In this document: positions 53,734 to 61,655 of the stretch, one piece after another
Layout of the letters: each line of letters begins with the position of its first letter
Position numbering within the stretch: position 1 is the stretch's first letter
Assembly: GCF_002355595.1 (NCBI RefSeq)
Contig: NZ_AP017422.1
Coordinates: 7,692,823 to 7,756,822, forward strand
Origin: Filimonas lacunae
GTDB lineage: Bacteria > Bacteroidota > Bacteroidia > Chitinophagales > Chitinophagaceae
DNA: 64,000 nucleotides
Reading direction: 5' to 3'
Translations under genes and position numbers: made by a program
Notes under the pieces: model-generated
Database searches by the model: none
What the model saw: only the letters and a program-made list of their open reading frames with translations
Told to the model about the DNA's origin: nothing

Positions 53734-53967
53734 TTAACGTATTACTACTACACGTCTGTAAGGGCGAATGACAGCACAGGCAGGTCGTATCACAACAGGA
53801 GCAATATATACAGGCGCGGGAGCCACTGTTACTACCCGTACAGGGCGAACAACTACTGGCGCTACAACTACACGTGGCCTGCAAACAGGTTTTACAATAA
53901 TGGTCTGTGCATGTAAGCTGGCGGTAATACTGGCCAGCAGTATCATCAGGGCAACGATCTTTTTCAT
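53734..53967 (-). CDS. Secreted Val/Arg/Pro-rich small protein
   Basis: The 77-residue product has a signal peptide (cleaved near SLHAQ) and a body of V-R-P repeats (VVRPVRVV, IAPVVIRP, IRPYRRVVVI). The body is basic, and contains two Cys (CRP and CAV). I know no function for such proteins. ATG 53967 (MKKIVALM) is chosen, since the frame's upstream extension has no signal peptide. Neighbours suggest an operon of short secreted polar proteins. Confidence 0.6.
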   Translation of the reverse strand: MKKIVALMILLASITASLHAQTIIVKPVCRPRVVVAPVVVRPVRVVTVAPAPVYIAPVVIRPACAVIRPYRRVVVIR

Positions 53968-54060
53968 GATAGTTTGTTTTTGTTTGATGATGTTAAGGTA
54001 GTATACCACGTAACCTGCCAGCGCCACGTTTCCGGTGAAGCTGTCAAAAGTGGTGGTGAA

Positions 54061-54108
54061 GCAGATAGCAGCCCCGTGTGTGCAGGAGTGTAGTGGGCTG
54101 CTATCTGC
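54061..54108 (-). terminator. Perfect 14-pair hairpin after the AI-2E-family gene
   Basis: GCAGATAGCAGCCC pairs fully with GGGCTGCTATCTGC around a 20-base loop, starting eight bases after the stop (54117) on the minus strand. There is no U-tract. Confidence 0.5.
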
Positions 54109-54116
54109 ATTAAAAC

Positions 54117-55238
54117 TTAGATATCGCCCTGTTTCTTTTGTATGCGGGAAGTGCCTGCCTTACGTTTTACCAGGAAGGCCTGGAAGTAGGAAGGCATGAG
54201 TTGCCGGGGCTTGTGGCGGTGCGGTTGTATGGGCTTTTGATATTCTACATAGTAAATGCGTAACAACAGCAGAAAGTAGGAAATAATTAAAGGCCCGAAA
54301 ATAAGCCCGGTGATACCAAACAGCTTTAAACCCATAATAACCCCCAGTACGGTAACAATAGGATGCACATCGGCCATGCGTTTGGCCAGTATAAAACGTA
54401 CTACATTATCAGACAGGCCTATTACCAGGAAGCCCCATGCTATAACAAAACCTCCCTGCCACATATGTCCGGTAGCAAACATATACAGGCTTACCGGAGC
54501 CCATATAACACTGGCGCCTACAATGGGCATTACACTGGCAAAGCCGGTGGCTACTGCCCAAAAGCCGGGTTGGGGCAAACCGGCTATTAAATAGCATGCC
54601 CAGCCAAGCAGCCCCTGTATTACGCAAATCAGTGGAATGCCAATGGAATTACTAAAGGTTTGGGCTACCAGTTCATTGCCAAACAGTTTTATCTTATCAC
54701 GTGGAAAAGGGAGGAAATAAAGCAGAGAAGCTTCCAGCCGGTTTATTTTTTCCAACATAAAATACAACATAAAATACATCATGAGGATAAGTGAGAACAT
54801 ATTAAATCCCTGACCAAGTATAGCACCTACCAATGAAGTAGCTACCGTTTGTATTTTTTCAATGGTTTTATCCGAAATAATGCTGATGTGCAACTGCTGC
54901 TCAATCCGGTGGTCCAGATTTTTAGCCCCGTCAATAAGGGGTTGGGGATTTTCTGCCACGCTTGCTATTTTATTATATAATAGTGTTACAAGCAGGCCAA
55001 TAGGCAATAAAATAATAAAAAATGACACTACCATTACCAGCACTGCCGCCCAGGTTTTGTGCCAGTGATATTTCTTAATAAACTTACACATAAAGGGTTT
55101 TCCCAGCACATACAGGATAATAGCCCCTAAAAAAGCAGTGAAAAACTGGATAAGGTTCCAGAACAAAAAAAGGCCTAATATGCATATGAAGGCAAGCAGG
55201 AAGTATCGGTTAACTTTATTATCCCGGTGGTTTTCCAT
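54117..55238 (-). CDS. AI-2E family permease (UPF0118)
   Basis: The 373-residue inner-membrane protein has about eight membrane segments and the family regions WAAVLVMVVSFFIILLPIGL near residue 63, a helical domain near 100-130 and PIVTVLGVIMGLKLFGITGL near 300. Family members export AI-2 in E. coli (TqsA) or other solutes and ions; the substrate here is unknown. It is divergent from the YtxH gene with a GGTACAA-type palindrome between them. Confidence 0.88.
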   Translation of the reverse strand: MENHRDNKVNRYFLLAFICILGLFLFWNLIQFFTAFLGAIILYVLGKPFMCKFIKKYHWHKTWAAVLVMVVSFFIILLPIGLLVTLLYNKIASVAENPQPLIDGAKNLDHRIEQQLHISIISDKTIEKIQTVATSLVGAILGQGFNMFSLILMMYFMLYFMLEKINRLEASLLYFLPFPRDKIKLFGNELVAQTFSNSIGIPLICVIQGLLGWACYLIAGLPQPGFWAVATGFASVMPIVGASVIWAPVSLYMFATGHMWQGGFVIAWGFLVIGLSDNVVRFILAKRMADVHPIVTVLGVIMGLKLFGITGLIFGPLIISYFLLLLRIYYVEYQKPIQPHRHKPRQLMPSYFQAFLVKRKAGTSRIQKKQGDI

Positions 55239-55257
55239 TTAATGGTTTTTACACTAT

Positions 55258-55276
55258 TGGTACAATGCTTGTACCA
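55258..55276. promoter_or_regulatory. Palindrome TGGTACAA-TGC-TTGTACCA between AI-2E and YtxH genes
   Basis: A perfect eight-base inverted repeat with three-base spacer in the 84-base gap between divergent genes (starts 55238 and 55323). It is a candidate operator for one or both promoters; I cannot assign the regulator. Confidence 0.45.
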
Positions 55277-55322
55277 CACTAAGCACGCTATCAATTAATA
55301 ACCAAATAAAAATCACAACACC

Positions 55323-55559
55323 ATGACCAGCAATCAAAAATTTTTAGCCGGTATTGTATTAGGTGCAGCCGCGGGCGCATTAGTAACGCTTTTTCTGAAT
55401 AGCGACAAGGGGAAAGCATTACTGGAAGATGTAAAAGATATTGCAGATGATGCCAAAGACAATATCGCAGGTATGAGCGATGAAGTAACCGAGCTGGTAA
55501 AAAAAGGAAAAAAGTTTGTGCAGGACTTAGGTTCACAAGCTAAAGAAGCTACTTTATAA
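55323..55559 (+). CDS. YtxH domain protein
   Basis: The 78-residue product matches YtxH: a glycine-rich membrane segment (FLAGIVLGAAAGALVTLFLN) followed by an amphipathic charged helix. YtxH proteins in Gram-positive bacteria are general-stress proteins of unknown mechanism. It starts an array with a holin-X-like gene and others. The last codons form one arm of a 15-pair hairpin. Confidence 0.85.
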   Translation: MTSNQKFLAGIVLGAAAGALVTLFLNSDKGKALLEDVKDIADDAKDNIAGMSDEVTELVKKGKKFVQDLGSQAKEATL

Positions 55560-55575
55560 CAAAGTAGCTTCTTTA
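55541..55575 (+). terminator. Hairpin overlapping the end of the YtxH gene
   Basis: TAAAGAAGCTACTTT pairs fully with AAAGTAGCTTCTTTA around ATAAC. It is followed by GTCCC rather than a U-tract, so it may attenuate or stabilise more than terminate before the holin-X-like gene 45 bases later. Confidence 0.5.
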
Positions 55576-55619
55576 GTCCCATCATTCATCATTAATAACC
55601 AGGCCCCCTAATCATTGCC

Positions 55620-56018
55620 ATGGAAACACAAGAACAATTCTTTAAAGAATCAGGCGAGAAAATACAGGAATATGTACAAGACCGGCTTTTATTGCTGAAA
55701 CTGAAAACAGTAGAAAAAATCTCCAAACTGGTGGCAGTAATGTTTGCCGTGCTGGTAGTGGCCGTACTTGTCTTTTTCATATTCCTGTTTTTAAGCATTA
55801 TGGCCGGTTATTATTTCGCAGAACTAACGCATAGCATGTTCTTAGGCTTTGGCATAGTATCTGCCATTTACATCATTATACTGGTTACATTGATTGCATT
55901 GCGCAAAAGCGTTTTGGAGCGTATGATTACCAACACTGTTATCAATATCCTTTTTGATGATAAAGACCAGGAAGATGACAATGATAGTATTAACACCACA
56001 AACGCGAGCCATGAGTAA
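55620..56018 (+). CDS. Phage holin-X-like (Actinobacterial Holin-X family) membrane protein
   Basis: The 132-residue product has an N-terminal amphipathic helix (ESGEKIQEYVQDRLLLLKLK), two membrane segments (about 38-62 and 72-92) and an acidic tail, the PF07332-type layout of YqjE/Holin-X. Despite the name, these are chromosomal, with no phage genes here. It lies between the YtxH gene and an unknown gene it overlaps by eight bases. Confidence 0.82.
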   Translation: METQEQFFKESGEKIQEYVQDRLLLLKLKTVEKISKLVAVMFAVLVVAVLVFFIFLFLSIMAGYYFAELTHSMFLGFGIVSAIYIIILVTLIALRKSVLERMITNTVINILFDDKDQEDDNDSINTTNASHE

Positions 56019-56370
56019 AAAATATAACCTGGGGCATATTAATAACCTGGATGATTTACAAAAGGAGATGAGACTGGTAAACACCAGGATTAAGCAGCAG
56101 GAAGGTGATTTAAAAAACAGGTGGGAGCGTTTGCCGCAAGAAACCATTAAAGCAACACTGGGCAGCATTATTCCTTTTTTTCTAAGGAATAAAGTGGCTG
56201 GTACCACCTGGTCGCTGATTAAAAACGCTGTTAGCCTGATATCGGGAAGTAAAGCGAAGAAAGAAGACGCAGGTGACTGGAAAAGCTTTTTAGTGGGTAA
56301 TGCCAAACAACTGGGAGTGATGGCCATTTTAAGAGGAGCTATGAACCTGATTTCTAAAAAGCGATCCTGA
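56011..56370 (+). CDS. Hypothetical protein in the YtxH/holin-X operon (YqjK-like position)
   Basis: The 119-residue product begins MSKKYNLGHINNLDDLQKEM and has a basic, mostly helical body with one moderately hydrophobic helix (IPFFLRNKVAGTTWSLIKNA). I do not recognise it; the position after a holin-X/YqjE-like gene is where YqjK sits in other bacteria. ATG 56011 overlaps the preceding gene by eight bases, indicating translational coupling. Confidence 0.7.
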   Translation: MSKKYNLGHINNLDDLQKEMRLVNTRIKQQEGDLKNRWERLPQETIKATLGSIIPFFLRNKVAGTTWSLIKNAVSLISGSKAKKEDAGDWKSFLVGNAKQLGVMAILRGAMNLISKKRS

Positions 56371-56416
56371 CAAAAAGATGCCAATTCTTTTATTCATTAT
56401 ATAAATTTTAACCTCT

Positions 56417-56566
56417 ATGAGAAGCATTTTGTATTTAATAGCCGTAATACTCATTATCGGCTGGTTACTCGGTGTATTTGTGTATTCTGCCACGGGACTT
56501 ATTCATGTGCTGTTGGTATTGGCCATTATTTCATTACTGTTACAATTAATTGGTGGAAGTAGGTGA
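56417..56566 (+). CDS. lmo0937-type small membrane protein (49 residues)
   Basis: A short gene that reads MRSILYLIAVILIIGWLLGV and ends LLVLAIISLLLQLIGGSR after a G-rich turn. It has the two-helix pattern of the lmo0937 family: helix 1 about 3-22, loop FVYSATGL, helix 2 about 29-46. Its TGA overlaps the GTG start of tamB by four bases (GTGA), so translation is coupled. The family is found beside YtxH-like genes and has unknown function. Confidence 0.8.
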   Translation: MRSILYLIAVILIIGWLLGVFVYSATGLIHVLLVLAIISLLLQLIGGSR

Positions 56567-59500
56567 AGAAAATTTTTCGAACATCTTTTAAAGTACTCTT
56601 ATGGATATTAGGAACCGTGCTGTTCCTGGTAGTATTAGTACTTATCCTTATCCAGGTGCCTGCTGTGCAACAGTTTGCCAAAAACAAGGTAGTGGCCTTT
56701 TTAGAAAAAAAACTAAAAACCAGGGTATCTATCGGGCGCCTGGATATTAACTTTCCCAAGCGCATTGTACTGGAACATGTTTATTTTGAGGATCAGAAAA
56801 AAGATACGCTGCTGGCCGGCGATACCATAAGGGTAGATATAGCTATGCTTAAACTGCTGCATAGTGAAGTAGCGTTAAGCTACCTGGAGCTAAATGGTAT
56901 TACGGCACATATCTATCGCCTGAAACCTGATACTGTTTTTAACTACGATTATATTATAAAAGCCTTTGCCGGCGAACAAAAGAAAACTACGCCCGACACC
57001 AGTGGTAGTACCATGAAGTTTCAACTGGGCGAGATAGTGCTGAAAAGGATCAATGCCACTTTTCATGATGATGTAACCGGTAATGATGCCCGCCTTGGAT
57101 TGGGCAACTTTCACACAGAGATCAGCACCTTCGATTTAGATAAGATGGTGTTTGCTATTCCTGATATAGCTGTAAGCAATGTATACGCCAGCGTGCGGCA
57201 ATATAAGCCGCTGGTGATAGTAAATCCTTTGCCGGATCCTACAGTCGATACGGTTACCACAGCAACTACTCCCATTACCATAAAGCTGGATAAAATAGGA
57301 TTTAGTGTTATTGAAGCAGCTTATAATAACGAAGTATCCTATATGGATGCTGCCATAAAGCTGGGCAGGATGAACATTGTAACAGAAGATATTAACCTGG
57401 AAAAAATGTGGATGCGGCTGCGCCAGTTTGAGCTGAGCGATACCCGCGCCACTGTACATATAGGCAAAACAGGCCCGGTGTTAAAAGGCAAGCAAACCCT
57501 GCAACAACCAGGACAAACAGATACGGCACAGGCGGTACCCTGGCGGTTTGAGCTGGCCGACCTGGGGCTGGTAAATAACAGTATTCAATACGATGATGAT
57601 AATAGTCCTGCCATTAAAAGGGGTATGGACTATAGCCATATGGCCATAGACCAGCTTACAATAGATGCCGGCAACCTGGTGCTATCGTCTGATACTTACC
57701 AGGCTAACATACGCCAGGTATCTATGCGTGAGAAAAGTGGCTTTGTGCTGCAGCAGATGAAAGGGGAAGTGGCTTATACTGATAAGCAGGCTATGATTAA
57801 GGGGCTGTTAATGAAAACCAATGCTTCTGAAATTAACAACGACCTGCTGGTCACCTACGCTTCGGCTAAGGAATTAATGGCACATCCTGGTGAAGCCAAT
57901 ATAGATCTCAACCTGGATAAAACGCATATTGCTGTTAGTGATATCATTACACTGGTACCTGCAATGGAACCACAGTTAAAAAACTACCGCAAAAATGTAT
58001 TGCATGTAACAGCTATAGCCAAAGGTCCGGTAAAGAATATTGACATCAATAACTTTGAAGCCAGCGGCCTGGGCACTACTTCTGTAAAGGTGGCCGGGCA
58101 TATACAGGGATTACCGGAAGCGCAGAAAGCTTATTACAATATACAATTAGCACGCTTTAACACCACTGCTAAAGATATTAATGGCATAGTGCCACCTAAT
58201 GCCATGCCGGCCAATGTGCGCATACCCGAATCAATGGCATTGAAAGGAAGCTTTAAAGGCACCATGCAGGATTTTACCACTGCCTTACAAGGTAAAACCA
58301 CCCGTGGTGGTGTAAATGTAATGGCGGTGATGAAAGGCAACGGCAAGTTTTATGATGTAAAAGCTGCCCTGGATAAAGTAGACCTGGGTTATATATTAAA
58401 GCAGGAAAAAAATGTAGGAACCATTACGCTGAGTGCCAATGCCAAAGGCAGTGGCTTTGATTATAAAAAAATGGATGGCGTTGCCAGCATTAAACTGGTA
58501 CAGGCCGATGTAAAAGGCTATACCTATCACAACCTGCTTTTGAATGCCAAAGTACACAAAGGAGTGGTAGAAGCTACTTCTGAAATGAATGATGACAATA
58601 TCCGTTTTCAATTACAGGCCACGGCAGATGTAGTGCCGCAATATCCGGCAGTGCAACTGACGCTGCAACTGGATACGCTGGACCTCAATGCCCTGCATCT
58701 GGTAAAAGATACTTTGCAAATGCATGGTGTGGTGAAAGCCGATTTTGAAAGCACCAATCCAGATTCTTTGTTGGGCAAATTGCAGGTATATGATATAAAT
58801 GTGCTGAGAAATGCACAACGTTACCAGCCAGATACTTTGAGTGTAAATGCTACACAGGAAGCTAATGCGCAAAGGCTGGAACTACGTTCAGAAATGGCAG
58901 ACGTAACTTTACAGGGGCAATATAAGTTAACCGAGATAGGCACAGCCTTACAACATACCATCAGCAGGTATTACCAGTTACCAGGTTTTAAGGATACCGC
59001 CTTTACCGCACAAAACTGGACGCTGGACATGCATCTGCGTCCTTCACCGCTGGTGTTACAATTAATGCCCAATGTTAAAGGCACCGACTCTATAGCAGGA
59101 TTGATACAATATAACAGTGCAGAAGAAAAACTGAACCTGGATGTGAATGCCCCTAAGCTGCAATATGGCAGCTGGGTGGTAAGCGGGGCTAATATCAATG
59201 CTGCTACTGATGAAAAACTCAATTACAATATCTTTGCGGTGAATGCACGCAGTGGCAGTATGCAAATTTACCAGCCTTCCGTAAAAGGATATGTAGATAG
59301 CAGCATGTTGGCCACCACCATTACCCTCAAAGATGTCAAAGGAAAAGACTATTACAAAATAGGTGCTACGGCACAACAGGTAACGGATGGCATTAAAGCA
59401 GCTTTAATGCCCGATAGCCTGGTGTTGAATCACGATAAATGGCAGGTAGCATCCGATAATTTTATCCAGTACGATTCAACAGGGATACTCGTAAACAATT

Positions 59501-61638
59501 TTACTATCAGCAATAATAATCAGTCGCTTTCCATTAACAGTACCCAAAAAACAGCGAATGCACCTGTAGAGGTGAAGTTTGAAAACTTCCGCATCAAAAC
59601 GCTCTCCGATTTTGTAAAAAGCGATTCGCTGGCGCTGGATGGTACTATAGAAGGTAAAGCAGTTGTTAAAGACATTACTACTAATCCGGTATTTACTTCC
59701 GATATCACCGTTAAAAACTTTACCTACAATCAGGATACAGTAGGTAATATACTGGTGAAGGTAGATAATGAAACTGCCAACGCTTATAACGCCAATGTAA
59801 AAATAGAAGGCCATAATAACAATGTGCAGTTGCAGGGTAAATATTATACGGGTGAAAGCCGTATGGATCTGAGATTGGATATCAATAACCTGGAGCTGTC
59901 CTCTATAAAGCCATTCAGTATGGGCCAGTTACAAGATGCCAAAGGAAGCATGAAAGGCAAGGTAACTATGAGTGGTACACTGAATAAGCCGAAAATAGCA
60001 GGAACAATCGGCTTTAGCGATGCGGTAATTACGCCTACTATTACCGGCGAACCACTGTTGTTAAAGAATGAATCTATATCTGTAAATAATGAAGGGTTGA
60101 AGTTTAACCGTTTTACATTGGTGGATAGTGCCGGTAATAAGGCGGTAGTATCAGGTGGTATTTATACTTCCGATTTAAAGAATTTCCGTTTTGAAACCGA
60201 TCTGCGCGCCCGCAATTTCAGGGTAGTGAATGCGCAACAGGCTACAGACCGTTTATTTTACGGCAAGCTGAACATAGATACCGATATTAAATTGAGGGGC
60301 ACGATGGATGCGCCATCGGTAAATGGTAGTTTGAAAGTAAACAAGGAAACGAACTTCGTATTGGTACTGCCCAGCAGCGATCCGGAGTTGGTAGACAGGC
60401 AAGGGGTTGTGCAGTTTGTAGATAAAGACCATCCTACAGATACCCTGGTTACTACTTCTGCTCTGGATTCTCTCACCAACCAAACCCCGTTAAAGGGTAT
60501 GGATGTGAACATGGATATTACCACTGACAGTACAGCTGCTTTTACTTTAATAATAGATGAAAGAAACGGCGATGCCTTAACATTAAGAGGTAGGGCCGAT
60601 CTGGCAGGTGGTATTGACGAAAGTGGCAAAATGAGCCTTACCGGCAGTTACGAATTAAGCCAGGGCGCTTACCAGTTATCCTTAAGCGTACTGAAAAGAA
60701 AGTTTGATATACAGAAAGGAAGCACCATTACCTGGACAGGTGATCCTACTTCGGCACAGGTAGATATTACTGCAGCTTATTCAACCAATACACCTTCTAT
60801 CGACCTGATGGCTTCGCAGGTTGCCGGTCGTTCACAAACCGAGCAAAACAGGTATAAAGAAAAGCTGCCTTTCCAGGTGTTGCTGAAAATGAAAGGGGAG
60901 TTGCTAAAGCCGGAAATTACTTTCGATATCACCCTGCCGGATGCTGAACTGGCGCAGTGGCCCGAAGTAGATACCAAACTGCAACAAGTACGCAACGATC
61001 CTTCCGAGCTGAACAAGCAGGTATTTGCTGTGTTATTGCTCAACCGCTTTGTGCAGGAAGATCCGCTGCAAAGTGATGCAGGTGGAACTACCGCAGCTAA
61101 CATAGCCAAGCAAAGTGCCAGTAAAATATTGACTGATCAACTGAACCGTCTTACCGGTAGTTTGATTAAAGGAGTTGAGCTTTCCTTTGATTTAAATACC
61201 GACCAGGACTATACCACTGGTGTAGAGCAAGACAGAACGGAGTTGAATGTAGGGGTATCTAAAAAAATATTGAACGACAGGTTGCGGGTAAACGTGGGCA
61301 GCAACTTTGAGCTGGAAGGGCCGGCCAATACCAACAGGGAAACCTCTAATATAGCCGGAGACGTTTCGGTAGATTACCAGTTAAGTAAGGATGGCAGGTA
61401 TATGTTACGGGCTTACCGTAAAAATCAGTATGAAGCTGTGGTAGAAGGACAGGTAATTGAAACCGGGCTCAGCTTTATCCTTACCTACGATTATAACCAG
61501 TTTAAAGAATTATTTACGGGGAGAAAAGAGCGCAGGCAGCGTCGTAAAACAATACGCCAGCAAAACAAGAATACAGAGCAGACTAAAAATAATTCCACCA
61601 ATGGTGCTGCTGATAGCAAACCGGAAAACAAGCAATAG
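56563..61638 (+). CDS. tamB: Translocation and assembly module protein TamB
   Basis: TamB is an AsmA-like bridge protein from inner to outer membrane, thought to move phospholipid or help insert outer-membrane proteins together with TamA. The 1691-residue product has an N-terminal membrane anchor (about 8-30), a long beta-helical body of repeated strands and the TamB C-terminal domain (about 1250-1640: TWTGDPTSAQVDITAAYSTN, LNKQVFAVLLLNRF, SNFELEGPANTN). The GTG start overlaps the lmo0937-type gene. The tamL gene begins 17 bases after the stop. Confidence 0.92.
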   Translation: MKKIFRTSFKVLLWILGTVLFLVVLVLILIQVPAVQQFAKNKVVAFLEKKLKTRVSIGRLDINFPKRIVLEHVYFEDQKKDTLLAGDTIRVDIAMLKLLHSEVALSYLELNGITAHIYRLKPDTVFNYDYIIKAFAGEQKKTTPDTSGSTMKFQLGEIVLKRINATFHDDVTGNDARLGLGNFHTEISTFDLDKMVFAIPDIAVSNVYASVRQYKPLVIVNPLPDPTVDTVTTATTPITIKLDKIGFSVIEAAYNNEVSYMDAAIKLGRMNIVTEDINLEKMWMRLRQFELSDTRATVHIGKTGPVLKGKQTLQQPGQTDTAQAVPWRFELADLGLVNNSIQYDDDNSPAIKRGMDYSHMAIDQLTIDAGNLVLSSDTYQANIRQVSMREKSGFVLQQMKGEVAYTDKQAMIKGLLMKTNASEINNDLLVTYASAKELMAHPGEANIDLNLDKTHIAVSDIITLVPAMEPQLKNYRKNVLHVTAIAKGPVKNIDINNFEASGLGTTSVKVAGHIQGLPEAQKAYYNIQLARFNTTAKDINGIVPPNAMPANVRIPESMALKGSFKGTMQDFTTALQGKTTRGGVNVMAVMKGNGKFYDVKAALDKVDLGYILKQEKNVGTITLSANAKGSGFDYKKMDGVASIKLVQADVKGYTYHNLLLNAKVHKGVVEATSEMNDDNIRFQLQATADVVPQYPAVQLTLQLDTLDLNALHLVKDTLQMHGVVKADFESTNPDSLLGKLQVYDINVLRNAQRYQPDTLSVNATQEANAQRLELRSEMADVTLQGQYKLTEIGTALQHTISRYYQLPGFKDTAFTAQNWTLDMHLRPSPLVLQLMPNVKGTDSIAGLIQYNSAEEKLNLDVNAPKLQYGSWVVSGANINAATDEKLNYNIFAVNARSGSMQIYQPSVKGYVDSSMLATTITLKDVKGKDYYKIGATAQQVTDGIKAALMPDSLVLNHDKWQVASDNFIQYDSTGILVNNFTISNNNQSLSINSTQKTANAPVEVKFENFRIKTLSDFVKSDSLALDGTIEGKAVVKDITTNPVFTSDITVKNFTYNQDTVGNILVKVDNETANAYNANVKIEGHNNNVQLQGKYYTGESRMDLRLDINNLELSSIKPFSMGQLQDAKGSMKGKVTMSGTLNKPKIAGTIGFSDAVITPTITGEPLLLKNESISVNNEGLKFNRFTLVDSAGNKAVVSGGIYTSDLKNFRFETDLRARNFRVVNAQQATDRLFYGKLNIDTDIKLRGTMDAPSVNGSLKVNKETNFVLVLPSSDPELVDRQGVVQFVDKDHPTDTLVTTSALDSLTNQTPLKGMDVNMDITTDSTAAFTLIIDERNGDALTLRGRADLAGGIDESGKMSLTGSYELSQGAYQLSLSVLKRKFDIQKGSTITWTGDPTSAQVDITAAYSTNTPSIDLMASQVAGRSQTEQNRYKEKLPFQVLLKMKGELLKPEITFDITLPDAELAQWPEVDTKLQQVRNDPSELNKQVFAVLLLNRFVQEDPLQSDAGGTTAANIAKQSASKILTDQLNRLTGSLIKGVELSFDLNTDQDYTTGVEQDRTELNVGVSKKILNDRLRVNVGSNFELEGPANTNRETSNIAGDVSVDYQLSKDGRYMLRAYRKNQYEAVVEGQVIETGLSFILTYDYNQFKELFTGRKERRQRRKTIRQQNKNTEQTKNNSTNGAADSKPENKQ

Positions 61639-61655
61639 AAAAACAACATTACAGG

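Noticed and set aside
53294-54001. Plus-strand frames opposite the NRQ-rich and V-R-P-rich genes
   Set aside because: The minus frames have clear signal peptides and good starts; the plus frames are Gly/Val/Leu- or Thr/Gly-rich mirrors.
55620-56018. Holin-X-like gene as evidence of a prophage
   Set aside because: No lysin, integrase, terminase or structural phage genes lie nearby; this family is chromosomal in many bacteria.
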